Part shown: one piece after another, positions 48,118 to 57,869 of the stretch | How positions within the stretch are numbered: the stretch's first letter is position 1 | Layout of the letters: the number at the start of each line of letters is the position of its first letter | DNA from: Centipeda flueggei ATCC 43531 | Lineage (GTDB): Bacteria > Bacillota > Negativicutes > Selenomonadales > Selenomonadaceae | Assembly (NCBI RefSeq): GCF_000160695.1 | Contig: NZ_GG694006.1 | Coordinates: 670,932-734,931, forward strand | DNA: 64,000 bases | Reading direction: 5' to 3' | Notes under the pieces: model-generated | What the model was told of the DNA's origin: nothing | Databases searched by the model: none | What the model saw: only the letters and a program-made list of their open reading frames with translations | Program-made: the position numbers and the translations under genes

Positions 48118-48765
48118 TCACCGATGCTCCCCGGCCAGTGCTATCGCATAGACCCGCCTTGCCCCGCCATGGTGCAGAACGCGTGCACACTCCGTGAGTG
48201 TCGCCCCCGTCGTCATAATGTCGTCAACAAGCAGGATGTCTTTCCCCTGCACATCGGCATCTGCCGCGAGAGCAAATGCACCGCGCAGCTCCTGCCGCCG
48301 CTCCATGCGTGTCATCTCATAGAGCGGAGCGGTCTCACGCGTACGGACAAGGACAGATACAAAAGGGATTCCATGCGCGGCGAACCACGCAGAAAAAAGC
48401 TCCTCAGTCTGATTAAAGCCGCGCTCTTTCTTCCGTTCCTGTGCGAGTGGAACGGGCACGGCAAGAAGCGGCGACGGAAGATCGGACAGCACGCCCTCTC
48501 CCTCCGTGAGAATCGTACGCAGCACGGTGAGCGCCGATCTTTTTTTGCGGTATTTCAGTGCACGCAGAAGATCACGAACGCCCTCACGGTAATGTGCCAG
48601 CACCCAAGTGCCCGCGAGCTGTTCCGCCGCCATGCCCCCACCGATGATGCGGCGCACGCCGATAAGACGCTGCGCACAGGAAGTGCAGAAACCACACCGC
48701 TCCACATAGGCATGGCAGGACGGACAGTGCGGCGGAAATAAAAAATCCAGAAAAACGGAAAACAA
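48118..48765 (-). CDS. comFC: ComF family phosphoribosyltransferase-like protein
   Basis: About 215 residues. The N-terminal four-Cys zinc finger is CPSCHAYVERCGFCTSC. The C-terminal phosphoribosyltransferase site is ILLVDDIMTTGATLTECA near 178. QERKKERGFNQTE near 120 is also typical. ComFC takes part in natural DNA uptake. TTG 48765 follows GGAGG by seven bases; an ATG 11 codons upstream lacks a ribosome site. No comFA is adjacent. Confidence 0.88.
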   Translation of the reverse strand: MFSVFLDFLFPPHCPSCHAYVERCGFCTSCAQRLIGVRRIIGGGMAAEQLAGTWVLAHYREGVRDLLRALKYRKKRSALTVLRTILTEGEGVLSDLPSPLLAVPVPLAQERKKERGFNQTEELFSAWFAAHGIPFVSVLVRTRETAPLYEMTRMERRQELRGAFALAADADVQGKDILLVDDIMTTGATLTECARVLHHGGARRVYAIALAGEHR

Positions 48766-48849
48766 CGCATCTCCTCCATTACGACACAAGTACCGCATTT
48801 GTATCTGCGAGCTGTGCCATGATTCAGACGCTTTTGGATAAAAAATCTA

Positions 48850-48878
48850 TTGCATTCCCACTCTGTTTATGATATGAT
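48850..48878 (+). promoter_or_regulatory. Predicted plus-strand promoter of an unassigned transcript
   Basis: TTGCAT (48850-48855) and TATGAT (48873-48878) are 17 bases apart. The transcript would start near 48885 and run to the stem at 49272-49312, with no annotated gene in between. Confidence 0.5.
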
Positions 48879-48884
48879 AAATGC

Positions 48885-49312
48885 AGAAAGAGATATATCT
48901 CCTAACGACATAAATGGAAGAAAGGAGAATGTCTATTGACACAAATCCTTCGGTGCGGCGGCATTATCTCCTGACCGGGATGCATCTTTGAAGACGGAAC
49001 GGAGCCTGCGTTTGTAGGTGCTCCATTGGCATCGTGTCATGAGTGCCGACCAAACCTGTCGTCCCTGAGAACAAAACGGACGACTTCGCGTTACTGTACG
49101 ATTCGTTCTTTCGAAAACCACGCGCGCAACTTGGATGATACAGAGATCTCCAAAACGGTTTCAGCTGAACGTACAATATGCGGCTGTACAGATACATGCG
49201 GTTTCTCTGTACGGCAAAGGTGAACACAACTAAATAAGGATGTAGAAACATATTTATGGTATCTGCTGAGTAAAACCGGCAGCTTGCTCGAAACAGAGCG
49301 GCTGTCGGTTTT
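48885..49312 (+). other. Possible plus-strand transcript: small RNA, UGA-interrupted frame or decayed gene
   Basis: The 590-base stretch between comFC and tsaC holds no gene I recognise. A promoter, an AAAGGAG ribosome site at 48921-48927 with a TTG eight bases on, and a final terminator-like stem frame a unit of about 430 bases. From that TTG the frame has a TGA at codon 13 and then stays open to 49223. The codons after the TGA read PGC, so a UXXC pair would result if it were read through. A stem with GGAGC/GCTCC arms lies about 25 bases after the TGA. Codon use is not clearly coding. A structured RNA or a pseudogene are alternatives. Confidence 0.35.
49272..49312. terminator. Bidirectional intrinsic terminator
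   Basis: Arms AAAACCGGCAGC and GCTGTCGGTTTT with inner GCTC/GAGC pairing. T runs follow in both directions. It serves tsaC on the minus strand and the unassigned unit on the plus strand. Confidence 0.75.
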
Positions 49313-49356
49313 CTGTCGCCTGATCTATGCATGGGTATGTATATGAGCATTCTGCC

Positions 49357-50409
49357 CTATACATAGACGATATCCCCACCGCTTGCCTTGCGCAGTCGAT
49401 TCATGATCGCAAGTCCGAGGCCAACTGCCCCTGTTCCCTCAGCAAGAAGAGAAGTGGCCGCCGTATCATCGAAATGACGGAGTGCATCGTAGAGGCAGGA
49501 AGCGAAAGCACTGTGATTGCCTCGCGCGCCGCAATGATAGGTGTACACTGCAGGGATGAGTCCCTTGAGTGCCGTAATGGTCTCATTGCTTGCGATCAGT
49601 GCGGGCCGCTCCCCTGCTGCCGTGCGGCGCAGGATCTCCTCCCGCAGTGCTCCTGTGACATCGGATCCCGTTCCTGCAAAGACTGTGAGCGGCACGCGCG
49701 GCGCATAGTGCGTATACTTCATACCAGGGGCACGCGGCGCGGCGTTCTCCGAGGAGAGTGCCGTATCCATCCGCACCTCGATGTGCGGAAACTCCGCCGC
49801 AATCATTTCGTACGTCACCGCACCGGGGCGCAGAATCGTAACACGCCCTTCCTCCGTGCAGTCAACGATGGTGGACTCTACGCCAAAACTGCAGCTTCCG
49901 CCGTCGAGGATAAGCGGGATACGCCCAGCCATGTCCGCATAAACCATCGCCGCCGCCGTCGGGCTCGGCCGCCCCGATGTGTTCGCGGAGGGCGCGGCGA
50001 TCGGTACACCGGCCGCACGGATGAATCGCCGTGCGATATCATGGGCGGGACAACGCACCCCCACCGTCGACAGTCCGCCCGTGACCAGCGGCGGAACATG
50101 CACGGCTTTCGGTACAACCACGGTGATGGGTCCCGGGGCAAATGCAGTGAGCAAATGCGCCGCCGTGGACGGCACCGCCTCTGCCGTCTCATTCAGCATG
50201 GAGAGATCGGCAATATGGAGAATGAGCGGATTATCGGAGGGCCGCCCCTTTGCCTCATAGATTCGGGCACACGCCGCCGCATCGAGTCCATTCGCGCCCA
50301 ATCCATAGACGGTCTCTGTGGGGAACGCGACAAGCTGTCCATCGCGAATCAGCGCTGCGGCGCGCGCAATGTCTTTCTCCAATACAGGAGAACAAACTTC
50401 CGTCTCCAT
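49357..50409 (-). CDS. tsaC: L-threonylcarbamoyladenylate synthase (Sua5/YwlC type)
   Basis: A 350-residue Sua5-type enzyme that makes threonylcarbamoyl-AMP for the t6A modification of tRNA. The YrdC domain covers about 1-205 (VAFPTETVYGLGANG, KGRPSDNPLILH, SANTSGRPSPT). The C-terminal Sua5 domain covers about 235-350. GGAG lies five bases before the ATG. It is last in the rpmE-prfA-prmC group. Confidence 0.95.
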   Translation of the reverse strand: METEVCSPVLEKDIARAAALIRDGQLVAFPTETVYGLGANGLDAAACARIYEAKGRPSDNPLILHIADLSMLNETAEAVPSTAAHLLTAFAPGPITVVVPKAVHVPPLVTGGLSTVGVRCPAHDIARRFIRAAGVPIAAPSANTSGRPSPTAAAMVYADMAGRIPLILDGGSCSFGVESTIVDCTEEGRVTILRPGAVTYEMIAAEFPHIEVRMDTALSSENAAPRAPGMKYTHYAPRVPLTVFAGTGSDVTGALREEILRRTAAGERPALIASNETITALKGLIPAVYTYHCGARGNHSAFASCLYDALRHFDDTAATSLLAEGTGAVGLGLAIMNRLRKASGGDIVYV

Positions 50410-50423
50410 TTTTCTCCTTCCTC

Positions 50424-51302
50424 TTACCCCGCCTCACCGATCACCACACGCTCAATCCCCGCCAAATCGCGCCGCATCGCTGTCCGCACGATGCGTGGAT
50501 GCGCTGCCATAAGCGATGCAACATCTGCCGCCTCATGAATGCCCACCTCGACGGCAATGATGCCGCCCTCCTTCAAGAGATCAGGTGCATCCGCCATGAG
50601 CTGCCGATAAACGCTGAGCCCATCCGCTCCGCCGTCAAGGGCAAGATGCGGCTCATGGCTGCGCACCTCCTCCATCAATGTATCCACCTCCGCCGTTGGA
50701 ATATACGGCGGATTCGAAAGGATCATATCATAACTCCGCCCAAGGAGCGGTACAGCGAGGTCACCAATCAGTATCTCGATGCGGCTCATCAGGCCGAGTG
50801 CCATTGCGTTCTCCGCAGTGACGGCAGCCGCCTCAGGCGAAATGTCCACGGCATCCGCACGCGTCCCCTCTGTATAGTTCAGAACAGAGAGTGCAATCGC
50901 GCCCGTTCCCGTGCCGATATCAGCAAAACGCAGCTCCTCCATCCCTGCCGACGCACGCGCACGCAGGGTATCCACGGCGAACTGCGCCAGAATCTCCGTA
51001 TCGGGACGTGGGATGAGCGTATCGCGCGTAACGCGGAAGGGCAGCCCCATGAACTCCCGTCTGCCCAGTATGTAGGCAATCGGCACGTGCCTCCCGCGCT
51101 CCTTCACATAGCCGCGAAACGCCGCCAGTTCCGCCGGCTCGAGCGGCTCGTCAAAATGCACGTAGAGATACATGCGATCCCGATGAAGAGCTTCGGCAAG
51201 CAAAACCTCTGCATCAAGGCGCGGTGTATCAATGCCGCCCATACGAAAAAAATCCGTCGTCCACGCAAGCAGATCCTGTATTGTCCATACACGCTCCGCC
51301 AT
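50424..51302 (-). CDS. prmC: Release factor glutamine methyltransferase
   Basis: A 292-residue enzyme that methylates the GGQ glutamine of release factors. It has GRREFMGLPF near 80, the SAM motif FADIGTGTGAIALSVL near 127 and the catalytic SNPPYIP near 195. The ATG shares a base with the prfA stop (TGATG), so the enzyme is coupled to its substrate gene. Confidence 0.96.
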   Translation of the reverse strand: MAERVWTIQDLLAWTTDFFRMGGIDTPRLDAEVLLAEALHRDRMYLYVHFDEPLEPAELAAFRGYVKERGRHVPIAYILGRREFMGLPFRVTRDTLIPRPDTEILAQFAVDTLRARASAGMEELRFADIGTGTGAIALSVLNYTEGTRADAVDISPEAAAVTAENAMALGLMSRIEILIGDLAVPLLGRSYDMILSNPPYIPTAEVDTLMEEVRSHEPHLALDGGADGLSVYRQLMADAPDLLKEGGIIAVEVGIHEAADVASLMAAHPRIVRTAMRRDLAGIERVVIGEAG

Positions 51303-52366
51303 CAGTGTACCTGTTTTAGGCGCTGTGCCTGATCTGCCGTAATCAGCCCTGCCAGCAGCTCATCCAGCTCGCCGTCCATCACCGCATCAATTTTATAGAG
51401 CGTCAGCCCGATGCGGTGGTCGGTCACGCGCCCCTGCGGGAAATTGTAGGTACGGATGCGTTCGCTGCGGTCGCCCGAGCCCACCTGACTGCGGCGGTCT
51501 GCGGCAACGGCATCCGCCTGCTCCTGCTGTGCGCGGTCATAGAGACGCGCCCGCAGCACCTTCATTGCCTTCTCACGATTTTTCAGCTGGGATTTCTCGT
51601 CCTGGCACTGGACGACGATGCCTGTTGGGATATGCGTGATACGGATCGCCGTCTCCGTACGGTTGACGTACTGCCCGCCCGCCCCCGACGCACAGTAGGT
51701 GTCAATGCGCAGATCATTCGGATCAATCGTCACCTCGACCTCCTCTGCCTCAGGCAGGACAGCGACCGTCACCGCCGAGGTGTGGATGCGTCCGCCGGAC
51801 TCCGTGACGGGAATGCGCTGGACGCGATGCGTTCCGCTTTCATATTTGAGCTTGCTGTATGCAGCAGTACCGCTGACGAGAAAAGTGATCTCCTTGAATC
51901 CGCCGATCTCCGTTGGATTGCTGCTGAGCACCTCCGTCCGCCAGCCTTGCCGCTCGGCATAACGCACATACATGCGAAAGAGGCTTGCCGCAAAAAGAGC
52001 TGCTTCTTCACCGCCCACACCGCCGCGAATTTCAACGATGACATTTTTTTCGTCGTTCGGGTCACGCGGCAGGAGGAGAATCGGCAGCTCGGCAGCGAGG
52101 CGGTCGCGCTCCGCCTCCGCCGCCGCGATTTCCTCCGTGAGCATCGCCTTCATCTCGGCATCTGCCTCGGAGAGCATCTCCTTATCCTCATCAATGATGG
52201 CAAGCGCCCGTCGATAGGCTTGGTACGCCTCGACAATCGGCGTGAGTGCTGCGTGCTCGCGCGTATAACGCTGCCACGCTTCCATATCCGCCATCACGGA
52301 CGGATCGCTCAGCAGGGTCTCGAGCTCACGGTATTTATCTGCCACTGCGGCAAGTTTGCTTAACAC
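51302..52366 (-). CDS. prfA: Peptide chain release factor 1
   Basis: A 354-residue RF1. [10 protein letters not shown] near 227 carries the GGQ that triggers peptide release, and [13 protein letters not shown] near 188 holds the codon-recognition region. Translation starts at GTG 52366 after GAGGAG. Confidence 0.97.
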   Translation of the reverse strand: MLSKLAAVADKYRELETLLSDPSVMADMEAWQRYTREHAALTPIVEAYQAYRRALAIIDEDKEMLSEADAEMKAMLTEEIAAAEAERDRLAAELPILLLPRDPNDEKNVIVEIRGGVGGEEAALFAASLFRMYVRYAERQGWRTEVLSSNPTEIGGFKEITFLVSGTAAYSKLKYESGTHRVQRIPVTESGGRIHTSAVTVAVLPEAEEVEVTIDPNDLRIDTYCASGAGGQYVNRTETAIRITHIPTGIVVQCQDEKSQLKNREKAMKVLRARLYDRAQQEQADAVAADRRSQVGSGDRSERIRTYNFPQGRVTDHRIGLTLYKIDAVMDGELDELLAGLITADQAQRLKQVH

Positions 52367-53283
52367 GTTGTCTCCTCACTTTGATTCCGGTAATTTCCGC
52401 TGCCCGCCGGAATATCCTCCTCCGGCAGTACCGCCTTCAACGACTCGATTGCCACCTCGATCATCTCATCAGCAGGCGGTCGTGTCGTCAGATACTGCAG
52501 CCAGAGTCCCGGCGTGATGAGCGTATGCACGATGCGGCTCTCACTGCGCCCCGCAAAGCGGATGATCTCGTAGGAGACCCCCGCAACAACAGGCAGGATC
52601 GCGAGACGGCTCAGAATACGCAGCCAGAGATCGGGCCACCCGAAGAAGACGTGAAAAACGATGGCAACCACCATGACGATGAGCAGAAAGTTTGTTCCGC
52701 AGCGCGGATGCAGACGCGGAAATTTCTGCACGTTCTCCACGGTCAGTGCCTCTCCTGCCTCGTAGCAATGGATCGTCTTGTGCTCCGCACCGTGGTATTG
52801 GAACACGCGGCGAATGCCGCCCATAAAGGAAATCCCCCAGATATAGAGGAGGAACACCAGAAGGCGGATACCTCCCTCAATGAGGTTGAATACGATGGGA
52901 TCATCCGTGTACGCCGCCGCAAGATGCGCCGCGCCGGTCGGAATCACGATGAAAAGGAGGCTCGCAAGGACGAGGGCAAAGAGGATCGTCATCGCGATTT
53001 CCTTCTTCGTCATCTGCTCGTTCTCCTCTCCAGCCGCCTGTGCTGAAAAGGAGAGCGCACGCATTCCGATGATGAGCGACTCCACCATGATGACCGAACC
53101 GCGCACGAGCGGCAGGTTGAGGATGGGATAACGGTCGCGGATAGAGGAAACGGTACGCGTCTCGACATCGATGTCACCGCTTGGCAGGCGCACGGCGGTC
53201 GCTGTCTTTGATGCATTGCGCATCATTACCCCCTCAATGACCGCCTGACCCCCGACGGCAAGATCTGTCATTTTCTTTGGCAT
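52360..53283 (-). CDS. DUF1385 membrane protein, YqhQ-like
   Basis: A 307-residue DUF1385 protein. It begins with [13 protein letters not shown], has about four to five membrane helices between 95 and 235, and the conserved [16 protein letters not shown] near 167. The function is unknown. The place between rpmE and prfA is widespread in Firmicutes. It overlaps prfA by seven bases. Confidence 0.9.
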   Translation of the reverse strand: MPKKMTDLAVGGQAVIEGVMMRNASKTATAVRLPSGDIDVETRTVSSIRDRYPILNLPLVRGSVIMVESLIIGMRALSFSAQAAGEENEQMTKKEIAMTILFALVLASLLFIVIPTGAAHLAAAYTDDPIVFNLIEGGIRLLVFLLYIWGISFMGGIRRVFQYHGAEHKTIHCYEAGEALTVENVQKFPRLHPRCGTNFLLIVMVVAIVFHVFFGWPDLWLRILSRLAILPVVAGVSYEIIRFAGRSESRIVHTLITPGLWLQYLTTRPPADEMIEVAIESLKAVLPEEDIPAGSGNYRNQSEETTC

Positions 53284-53313
53284 AGTTTTCCTTTATCGAA
53301 AATTTTCATATAT

Positions 53314-53350
53314 CAAAAAAGACGACTGCACGATCTCTCGCACAATCGTC
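53314..53350 (-). terminator. Terminator-like stem downstream of rpmE
   Basis: Near-complementary arms GACGATTGTGC and GTGCAGTCGTC, followed on the minus strand by six T. It lies between rpmE and the DUF1385 gene, so L31 can be made apart from the downstream genes. Confidence 0.65.
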
Positions 53351-53437
53351 CCTCCCTGTTTTCGTGCACGAGGAATCACCGGAGTATTTCGCGATGATTC
53401 CTTAACAGGCAAGGCGCAATGCACCCTACCGCCGTCA

Positions 53438-53638
53438 CTATTTCTTTGCGTAGCGTTTCTGGAACTTCTCGATGCGCCCGCCCGCCTGGACGTCACGCTG
53501 ACGTCCCGTGAAGAACGGATGGCACTTGGAGCAGACATCGATACGCAGATCCTTCTTCGTCGAGCCGGTCTTGAACGTATTGCCGCAGCCGCACGTCACC
53601 GTCGCCTCGAAGTACTCGGGATGAATACCTTCCTTCAT
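53438..53638 (-). CDS. rpmE: 50S ribosomal protein L31 (zinc-binding form)
   Basis: A 66-residue L31. TCGCGNTF near 15 and VCSKCHPF near 36 keep the four Cys of the zinc-containing form. GAGGTG precedes the ATG at 53638. Confidence 0.97.
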   Translation of the reverse strand: MKEGIHPEYFEATVTCGCGNTFKTGSTKKDLRIDVCSKCHPFFTGRQRDVQAGGRIEKFQKRYAKK

Positions 53639-53696
53639 GTTGATACACCTCGTTTCTTTTGCCGGATACAAGCACCCTTGTGTGCGCTTGGTTGAA

Positions 53697-53785
53697 CTCG
53701 GCTGTCTCGCCGAGAACGAGTCATGGAAACAAACGCCCTGCGTTCATTACCGCGCAAGTATAGCATAAAATATCGATGCGCGCAA
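53697..53785 (-). promoter_or_regulatory. rpmE promoter and leader stem
   Basis: On the minus strand TTGCGC (53780-53785) and TATACT (53757-53762) are 17 bases apart. The leader of about 110 bases contains the stem CTCGGC/GCCGAG (53697-53714). Autoregulatory L31 leaders are known in bacteria; whether this one belongs to them is not clear. Confidence 0.5.
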
Positions 53786-53788
53786 GGG

Positions 53789-55072
53789 CTACTCCAACTT
53801 ACTGTGGATGATGCGTGCCAAACGTGTACCGAAGAAGAAATTCCAAATCCACTTGACTGAGACGGTAAAGTCCGCATACCTCCCCGCAAGTCGGATGAGA
53901 TGAACGAGCATCCACGCAAACCATGCAAAGAATCCGCTTGCTTTGATATTAAAGCCGAGCACGGGCATCGGGCCGTTCATGACCGCCTCGCCCCTGCCGA
54001 TCGTCGCCATTGCGCCGAGATCGTGATAGACAAACTTGCCGAGCTGGTCCGGCGTTTTTCCCGCGATAAGCGCCATGATGTTCGTCTTGACCTGCATTGC
54101 TTCCTGTGTCGCCACGGGCGCGACCGTGGGGAGAGGACGCTCCGTCCCATGCTGGAAGTTTGCACAGTCACCGATCGCAAAGACGCAGTCACTGCCCTTC
54201 ACGAGGAGGTTCTCCTCAACGATGACGCGTCCCGCACGATCAACCTCACCGCCGCAGTCCTTGATGAAGTCCTGCGCACGCACACCTGCTGCCCAGATCA
54301 CCGTCTTGGTTGGGATGATCTCTCCGTCCTTAAGGACGAGGTCATTGCCGTCGTATGCCGTTACCGCCGTGTTAAGGCGGACATCAACGCCCTTTTTGCG
54401 CAGAACGTCGATCGTATGCTGCTGCAGATCGGGCGGCACCATCGGCAGGACGGAGCCCATCGCCTCAAGCAGAGTAACGTGCACCTCGGAGAAATCGATG
54501 GTATGGAACTCCTTCTTGAATACATCGATGAGTTCCACGATCGCGCCTGCCATCTCAATGCCCGTCGCACCGCCGCCGACAATGACAAAGTTGAGGTGAC
54601 GAAGGCGCTCTTCTGTATGGGATGGATCCGTCTTCTTCGAGGCGCGCTCGAACTCATGCACAATATGTCCGCGCAGGGCAATCGCCTCCTGCAGCGTCTT
54701 CATCCCATAAGAGTTGCGTGCGACACTCTCGTTTCCGAAAAAGTTCGTCGTGCCGCCCGCTGCAAGGACGAGGTAATCGTAGGAGATCTCGCCGTGATCC
54801 GTCAGCAGCACGCGCCGCCCCTGATCGACCCCCGTCGCCTTTGCCATAAAGAAATTAACATTGTTGTTGTTCCGGAAAAACGCACGCGTCGGATAGGCAA
54901 TCTCAGATGCAGAGAGCACTGCCGTACTCACCTGATAGAGGAGCGGCTGAAAGAGATGGTAATTGTGGCGGTCAACCAGTGTAATTTGTACATTCTCCTT
55001 GGCGAGTTCCTTGGCAAGATGAACTCCTCCAAAACCGGCACCAACGATGACGACGTGTTTCTGATCCGCCAT
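53789..55072 (-). CDS. ndh: Type II NADH dehydrogenase (NDH-2)
   Basis: A 427-residue single-subunit flavoprotein that oxidises NADH and reduces quinone at the membrane without pumping. The FAD motif is IVGAGFGGVHLAKEL near 9-23, the NADH motif VIVGGGATGIEMAGA near 165, and CVFAIGDCAN near 294 binds FAD. C-terminal hydrophobic and amphipathic stretches (from about 365) would anchor it. AGGAGAGGGG precedes the ATG. Confidence 0.92.
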   Translation of the reverse strand: MADQKHVVIVGAGFGGVHLAKELAKENVQITLVDRHNYHLFQPLLYQVSTAVLSASEIAYPTRAFFRNNNNVNFFMAKATGVDQGRRVLLTDHGEISYDYLVLAAGGTTNFFGNESVARNSYGMKTLQEAIALRGHIVHEFERASKKTDPSHTEERLRHLNFVIVGGGATGIEMAGAIVELIDVFKKEFHTIDFSEVHVTLLEAMGSVLPMVPPDLQQHTIDVLRKKGVDVRLNTAVTAYDGNDLVLKDGEIIPTKTVIWAAGVRAQDFIKDCGGEVDRAGRVIVEENLLVKGSDCVFAIGDCANFQHGTERPLPTVAPVATQEAMQVKTNIMALIAGKTPDQLGKFVYHDLGAMATIGRGEAVMNGPMPVLGFNIKASGFFAWFAWMLVHLIRLAGRYADFTVSVKWIWNFFFGTRLARIIHSKLE

Positions 55073-55089
55073 GATAAACCCCTCTCCTT

Positions 55090-55113
55090 ATTATAAAAGT
55101 GAAAAAAATCACA
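55090..55113. promoter_or_regulatory. Rex- or CRP-like operator over a second ndh promoter
   Basis: AGTGA, six bases, TCACA (55098-55113) has the spacing of Rex and CRP/FNR sites. A perfect TATAAT on the minus strand (55090-55095) lies next to it, so the operator would overlap the promoter and favour repression. Another promoter, TTGAAT-16-TATGAT (55175-55202), lies further upstream. Rex often controls ndh by NADH level; the match to its consensus is only partial. Confidence 0.4.
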
Positions 55114-55232
55114 TGGTCAAACCATACCCCATTTACGAAGAAAGTACATCCTATGTCCCCTCCGCATATCGTACATCATATCACATTTCAGGGGAAATTC
55201 AATAGAACTTTTTTCACAGACCTGCGGCAAAT

Positions 55233-56606
55233 TTATCTTTTTCCCGGTACCGCATGCATCGCTCGGCGCATCCGTTCCTCAATGATACGCAGACGAATCA
55301 TAAGAAGAAGTGCACCGACGACGATGCCGCCGATGAGGCCGATCCAGTATCCATATGGTCCAACTCCCATACACTCAGCGAGTACATAACCGCTCGGCAG
55401 TCCAATCCCCCAAAATGAAAGTACGGCGAGCCAGAACGTCACAGTGACATCTTTGTATCCCCGCAGGGCCCCCTGCAGCGGTGCATTGACACAGTCGCTG
55501 AACTGCATGAGGAGCGCATAGAGAAGAAATACCCGCAGAAGTTTCTGTACCTCCGGATTCGTCGTGTAGAGCGCGGCAACGGCATCGCGCATTGCTGCAA
55601 GGATGAGTGCAATGGCTCCGACAAAGATAAGGGTTAATACACGGCTGAGTCGGATGTAGGCACGCGCGCCGCTCTCACGCCCACCACCGATTTCAAAACC
55701 AACAAGGATCGTGATCGCCATGGAGACCGAGAGCGGCAGCATATAAACGATCGTTGTGAAGTTCATTGCCGCTTGGTGGGCCGCGAGCACAGTTGTCCCA
55801 TACGCCGCCATGAGGAGCCCTACTGCACCAAAGATGCTCTGCTCGCAGAAGATGGTCAGCCCGATCGGAATACAGATTTTCAGCAGCTTCCACCAGTCGT
55901 GCAGAAGGGGCTTCGGCGGGCGCGCAAACACATGATAGCGCGCAAACTGCTTGATCGAGAGTGCGACAATAATATTCAGCACAAGGAACACACCATAACT
56001 CAGTGCCGCACCAAGCCCCGCCCCCGCACCGCCGAACGCGGGCACGCCGAACACTCCGTACATAAAAACGTAATTCAGTACGATATTGATGGGAATGGTC
56101 GCCATCGTGATGTACATAGTGAGATGCGTCCGTCCATGCGCATCAATAAGGTTGCGCAGAACAACGGCAGGCGCAACCGGCAGCAGTCCAAATGATATAT
56201 AGGAGAGATATTCCATTGTGATGTCTTCGACGACAGGGTCGAGCGCAAGTGCATGAACAAATGCCGGAACGGTCAAAACACCAAGGACGAGGATGAGCAC
56301 AGCAAGAAGCGTCGCCCAGTAGAAGCTCTGCTGAACGACGCTCCGAATCGCGCGCATCTGCCGCGCGCCGTAGTGCTGTGCAATCACGGGAGTCAGCCCC
56401 GAGATAAGTCCCATAAAAGCGCCGAATATGGGGAAGAAAATGCTCGCCCCGACCGCAATGCCCGCGAGATCCTCCTTGCTGATATGCCCTGCCATGACAG
56501 TGTTGAAGAAGCCCGGCGCCATGAGAGAAATCTGTGTAATAAGGATCGGAAAGAGCACGATGAAGAACTGCCACGCACGCGCCGGATAGCCGTGAACCTC
56601 CTTCAA
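55233..56606 (-). CDS. MATE family efflux transporter
   Basis: A 457-residue protein of 12 helices in two halves. PILITQISLMAPGFFNTVMAGH near 20-41 and the repeat AAHQAAMNFTTIVYMLPLSVSMA near 280 are NorM/MATE signatures. It should export drugs or metabolites with Na+ or H+. The start is TTG 56606 after GGAGG. Confidence 0.92.
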   Translation of the reverse strand: MKEVHGYPARAWQFFIVLFPILITQISLMAPGFFNTVMAGHISKEDLAGIAVGASIFFPIFGAFMGLISGLTPVIAQHYGARQMRAIRSVVQQSFYWATLLAVLILVLGVLTVPAFVHALALDPVVEDITMEYLSYISFGLLPVAPAVVLRNLIDAHGRTHLTMYITMATIPINIVLNYVFMYGVFGVPAFGGAGAGLGAALSYGVFLVLNIIVALSIKQFARYHVFARPPKPLLHDWWKLLKICIPIGLTIFCEQSIFGAVGLLMAAYGTTVLAAHQAAMNFTTIVYMLPLSVSMAITILVGFEIGGGRESGARAYIRLSRVLTLIFVGAIALILAAMRDAVAALYTTNPEVQKLLRVFLLYALLMQFSDCVNAPLQGALRGYKDVTVTFWLAVLSFWGIGLPSGYVLAECMGVGPYGYWIGLIGGIVVGALLLMIRLRIIEERMRRAMHAVPGKR

Positions 56607-56641
56607 GGTCCCCCTCCTTTCACCACAAGTCTATATTGTCC

Positions 56642-57781
56642 TTAACCAAAGTAGTCGGCAATGCCGTCAGCGATCCCCTGCGCAATCTTCTTTACCCCGG
56701 TTTCACTGTTCATCATACGTTCCTCGTCCGCGTTCGAGATGAAGGAGATCTCCACAAGTGTTGCGGGCATATCCGTATGCTTGACCACGTAGAAATTACA
56801 GGTCTGTGTTCCGCGGTCGAGGGTTCCGATGGAATCAATGAGCGCAGTACGTACACAATCAGCAAGACGTTTGGACTGCTCCGATCCTTTCACATAGTAG
56901 TAGGCGGTCGTTCCCTTTACGTCACGATTGGTGAAAGCATCTGCATGAATGGAAAGGAAGATATCCGCCCCTGCACGGTTGGCAATATCACACCGCGCCT
57001 CAAGTTCCTCGACCGCAGTGGCGTTTGCCCCCTTAACAGAGACTTCCGTATCGGCCGATCGTGTGAGCACGACCGTCGCCCCCTCCGTTTCAAGGAGACG
57101 TTTCAGTTCACGGCTGACACGCATCGTGATATTCTTCTCCATGACCCCCGTCGGTCCGATCGCTCCCGAATCACTGCCGCCATGTCCGGGGTCTATGGCA
57201 ATTTTTTTCCCCTTCAGTCCGGTAATGACGGCAATATCATGCCCTATGTCACCACCGTCCTCGGTGTCCTGTTCATCCGGCTGCTGCGGTTTTGGCAGCG
57301 GCGTCATTACGGGCGGTACTGTCTTGGGCGGTGCTGTTCTCCCGGCACCTGGCGCGGTGCCGAAATCCATAACAATACGCGGCTTTCCTCCATCCAGAGA
57401 AAAGGTCTTCCAGCCGCCCTTTCCCACTGATGTTTCCACCACAATACGCACCGTCTTTGCATCGAACTGTGCGACACGAATGGCGGAGACAAGCGATGAG
57501 TCCACCGTAATATTCTTCTTCAGCGTCGGCATAATCCACGCATTTTGGAGATCCAATACCACACGTGTCGGATTGGCGAGAACGATCTGCTTGTAGGCAA
57601 CAGGATGATCAGAGTCCACGACAATACGGACATTGCCGTCAGTACGTCCGATGCGGATATTCGTAATCTTCGCCATGTCCTTCGCACGATCACTGAATGC
57701 AGCATCCGCTGTACCGGCAGGAAGCAGGATACTGAGCACCCCAATAAGTAATGCAGCAGACAATAAAAATATGCGGTGCAA
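56642..57781 (-). CDS. N-acetylmuramoyl-L-alanine amidase (AMIN + Amidase_3)
   Basis: About 379 residues. A signal peptide ends near GTADA. An AMIN domain follows (about 30-130, ITNIRIGRTDGNVRIVVDSD), then a Pro-rich linker, and a C-terminal zinc Amidase_3 domain from about 190. The zinc residues are in IDPGHGGSDSGA, the Glu of MEKNITM, SIHADAF and VEISFISN. It cleaves the peptide from MurNAc in peptidoglycan. TTG 57781 follows AGGGGG and gives the natural signal peptide; the longer frame would cross a terminator. Confidence 0.9.
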   Translation of the reverse strand: MHRIFLLSAALLIGVLSILLPAGTADAAFSDRAKDMAKITNIRIGRTDGNVRIVVDSDHPVAYKQIVLANPTRVVLDLQNAWIMPTLKKNITVDSSLVSAIRVAQFDAKTVRIVVETSVGKGGWKTFSLDGGKPRIVMDFGTAPGAGRTAPPKTVPPVMTPLPKPQQPDEQDTEDGGDIGHDIAVITGLKGKKIAIDPGHGGSDSGAIGPTGVMEKNITMRVSRELKRLLETEGATVVLTRSADTEVSVKGANATAVEELEARCDIANRAGADIFLSIHADAFTNRDVKGTTAYYYVKGSEQSKRLADCVRTALIDSIGTLDRGTQTCNFYVVKHTDMPATLVEISFISNADEERMMNSETGVKKIAQGIADGIADYFG

Positions 57782-57830
57782 GCGTATACCCCCTATCGGA
57801 AGCACCGTCCATCCCCATGGCCGAACTTCC

Positions 57831-57869
57831 AAAAAGCCTGCGAAGAGCTTTTCAGCAGCTTCGCAGGCT
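57831..57869 (-). terminator. Intrinsic terminator of the flagellar operon
   Basis: Perfect 11-base arms AGCCTGCGAAG and CTTCGCAGGCT, followed on the minus strand by TTTTTGG. It separates fliF...motE-like from the amidase gene. Confidence 0.8.
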
